This document shows positions 6,200 to 7,326 of a DNA stretch of 7,326 nucleotides, piece after piece. The DNA lies in the NCBI GenBank assembly GCA_964556885.1, contig CAZKYP010000163.1, positions 1 to 7,326 on the forward strand, in the 5' to 3' direction. Source of the DNA: CAZKYP01 sp964556885. Its GTDB lineage: Bacteria; Planctomycetota; Phycisphaerae; Sedimentisphaerales; Anaerobacaceae. Under the pieces are notes generated by a model. That model did no database searches. It saw nothing but the letters and a program-made list of their open reading frames with translations, and was not told where the DNA came from. Position numbers and translations under genes: made by a program. Numbering within the stretch: position 1 is the stretch's first letter; the number at the start of each line of letters is the position of its first letter.

Positions 6200-6209
6200 C
6201 CGCTATAAT
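6181..6209 (+). promoter_or_regulatory. Promoter for pyk, partly inside the nuclease gene
   Basis: TTTACT (6181-6186, four of six matches) and a perfect TATAAT (6204-6209) are spaced 17 bases apart. Transcription would start near 6216, about 38 bases before the pyk ATG. The -35 box lies within the last codons of the nuclease gene. A 10-bp palindrome follows directly downstream. Confidence 0.55.
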
Positions 6210-6219
6210 CTCCTGCATA

Positions 6220-6229
6220 TCGAATTCGA
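6220..6229. repeat. Perfect 10-bp palindrome near the pyk transcription start
   Basis: TCGAATTCGA lies at about +5 to +14 relative to the predicted pyk transcript start, a position where repressors often bind. No known regulator site is recognised. Confidence 0.3.
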
Positions 6230-6253
6230 ATACAGTTTTTCATAGGAGCTGTT

Positions 6254-7291
6254 ATGGCACCCAAAACCAAAATCGTCGCCACGTTAGGCCCTGCAAGCAG
6301 CAGCTACACCGTTCTTCGCAAGATGTTTGCGGCCGGACTCGACGTCGTCCGTCTGAACTTCTCCCACGGCAGCCACGCCGAGCATTTCGAAAGAATCCAA
6401 ATCGTCCGAAAGCTAAATAGCCAATACCGTCGGCACATTCGAATCATGCAGGACCTCGAGGGCTTCCGAATCCGGATCGGACGTTTCGCCGAGGCCAACT
6501 CCAGGCTCCTGAAAAACCGAACGACCGTCTGGCTGACAAATGATCCTCAGGCGGAAGGCCCTAAGACCATACCCTTCGACTACACCGGCGACCTGGGCCT
6601 GATTAAACCGAAGCAAATGATTTATATCGACGACGGCAACCTCTCGCTCCGTGTCAAGAGCACTTCTGCCAACAGCATAAAGGCCGAGGTCATCGAAGGC
6701 GGCATCCTCAAAGAAAGAAAAGGCATCAACATCCCCGAAGCAAAGCTGGAATTCGAAGGCGTTACCGAAAAAGACAAAAAGGACATCGAATTCGGAATCG
6801 AGCAAAAGGTCGATTATGTCGCCTTGTCGTTCGTCCGGGACGACAGCGACGTTCTCGAAGCCGCCGGGCTGATAAAACCGAAACTTCCGAATTGCAAAAT
6901 CGTCGCAAAGGTCGAAAGCAGGGAAGCGATAAATAATATCGACAGGATAATCAAGGCCGCAGACGGCATAATGATAGCCCGCGGCGACATGGGCGTCGCC
7001 ATCCCGATTTACGAAGTCCCCATCGTCCAGAAGCAGATAATCAAAAAATGCAACGCCGCAAAAAAATTCGTCATCACCGCCACGCAGATGCTCGAGCACA
7101 TGACCGAATTCAGCCGGCCCACGCGTGCCGAAGTCACCGACGTCGCCAATGCCATCATCGACGGCACCGACTTCGTAATGCTCTCTGCCGAGACCGCCGC
7201 AGGCCGCTTCCCCTACGAATCCGTCCTGATGATGAATAACATCATCAAATTCACCGAAAAAGCCCTCCCCGCCCTAAAGATGGAAAAATAA
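6254..7291 (+). CDS. pyk: Pyruvate kinase, short form lacking the C-terminal domain
   Basis: Pyruvate kinase transfers phosphate from phosphoenolpyruvate to ADP, the last step of glycolysis. The barrel (A) domain motifs are VVRLNFSHGS (31-40), DLEGFRIRIG (67-76), RKGINIP (155-161), SFVRDD (192-197), IVAKVES (216-222, with the catalytic Lys219 and Glu221), ARGDMG (242-247, with Asp245), TATQMLEHM (275-283) and RPTRAEVTDVANA (288-300). The B domain is about residues 77-160. The protein ends at residue 345 (LPALKMEK, TAA), shortly after SAETAAGRFPYESV, where common enzymes of about 470 residues go on into the C domain that carries allosteric sites. Two motifs deviate: DLEGFRIR for the usual DLxGPKIR, and GVAIP for GVEIP. 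AGGAG (6244-6248) five bases before the ATG fixes the start. A predicted promoter sits just upstream. It is probably active but unregulated, or a divergent paralogue. Confidence 0.92.
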   Translation: MAPKTKIVATLGPASSSYTVLRKMFAAGLDVVRLNFSHGSHAEHFERIQIVRKLNSQYRRHIRIMQDLEGFRIRIGRFAEANSRLLKNRTTVWLTNDPQAEGPKTIPFDYTGDLGLIKPKQMIYIDDGNLSLRVKSTSANSIKAEVIEGGILKERKGINIPEAKLEFEGVTEKDKKDIEFGIEQKVDYVALSFVRDDSDVLEAAGLIKPKLPNCKIVAKVESREAINNIDRIIKAADGIMIARGDMGVAIPIYEVPIVQKQIIKKCNAAKKFVITATQMLEHMTEFSRPTRAEVTDVANAIIDGTDFVMLSAETAAGRFPYESVLMMNNIIKFTEKALPALKMEK

Positions 7292-7326
7292 TCATTTATC
7301 ATTAATCAATATCGAAGATCCCGATT
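7292..7326. other. Short AT-rich tail after pyk
   Basis: The last 35 bases show no gene start, no recognisable continuation of a pyruvate kinase C domain and no clear terminator. Only a 4-bp ATCG/CGAT pairing is visible at the edge. Confidence 0.6.

Noticed and set aside
6413..7099. Long minus-strand ORF of 228 codons opposite pyk
   Set aside because: It is a shadow of the codon bias of pyk, rich in Phe/Asp/Val with no recognisable domain, while the plus strand encodes a well-conserved enzyme.

Overview
The window looks like an ordinary bacterial chromosomal segment carrying central-metabolism genes. It contains a 100-N scaffold gap, so it comes from a draft or metagenome-derived assembly. 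The mix of genes fits a Planctomycetota-type bacterium, possibly Phycisphaerae: a VTC-domain/DUF4956 pair, a phosphoglycerate-mutase-like gene between hom and lysC, and a one-domain-short pyruvate kinase. That assignment is inference from gene content and remembered sequence style, and no marker gene is present. I see no mobile element, tRNA, rRNA or CRISPR array.

Left part, minus strand (1-1272): a two-gene operon. The upstream gene encodes a VTC-domain protein, the family of polyphosphate polymerases, and is interrupted by the N gap. Two bases after its stop starts a DUF4956 multi-pass membrane protein that runs off the left edge. This second gene is the real reading frame there, and other open frames in 1-567 are shadows. 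VTC and DUF4956 genes are commonly paired, which suggests a membrane-associated polyphosphate or related polyanion function.

Centre (1273-1687): a 415-bp AT-rich divergent intergenic region. It holds a good sigma70-type promoter for hom (TTGACC-17-TAGAAT), two candidate promoters for the minus-strand operon, and a leader upstream of hom that can fold into three consecutive hairpins, the last covering the weak ribosome binding site.

Right part, plus strand (1688-7291): hom (homoserine dehydrogenase with ACT domain), an apgM-family protein overlapping hom by one base (proposed alternative homoserine kinase), lysC (aspartate kinase with a plausible internal start for a beta subunit), a membrane-anchored thermonuclease-like protein, and pyk. 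The first three make a compact aspartate-to-phosphohomoserine module: LysC phosphorylates aspartate, Hom reduces the semialdehyde to homoserine, and the apgM-like protein would phosphorylate homoserine. Aspartate-semialdehyde dehydrogenase and threonine synthase are not in the window. The pyk gene appears to have its own promoter inside the end of the nuclease gene and encodes a pyruvate kinase that stops before the usual C-terminal domain.

Nothing here amounts to a clearly new system. The points most worth checking are the hom leader structure, the homoserine kinase assignment, the lysC internal start and the shortened pyruvate kinase.
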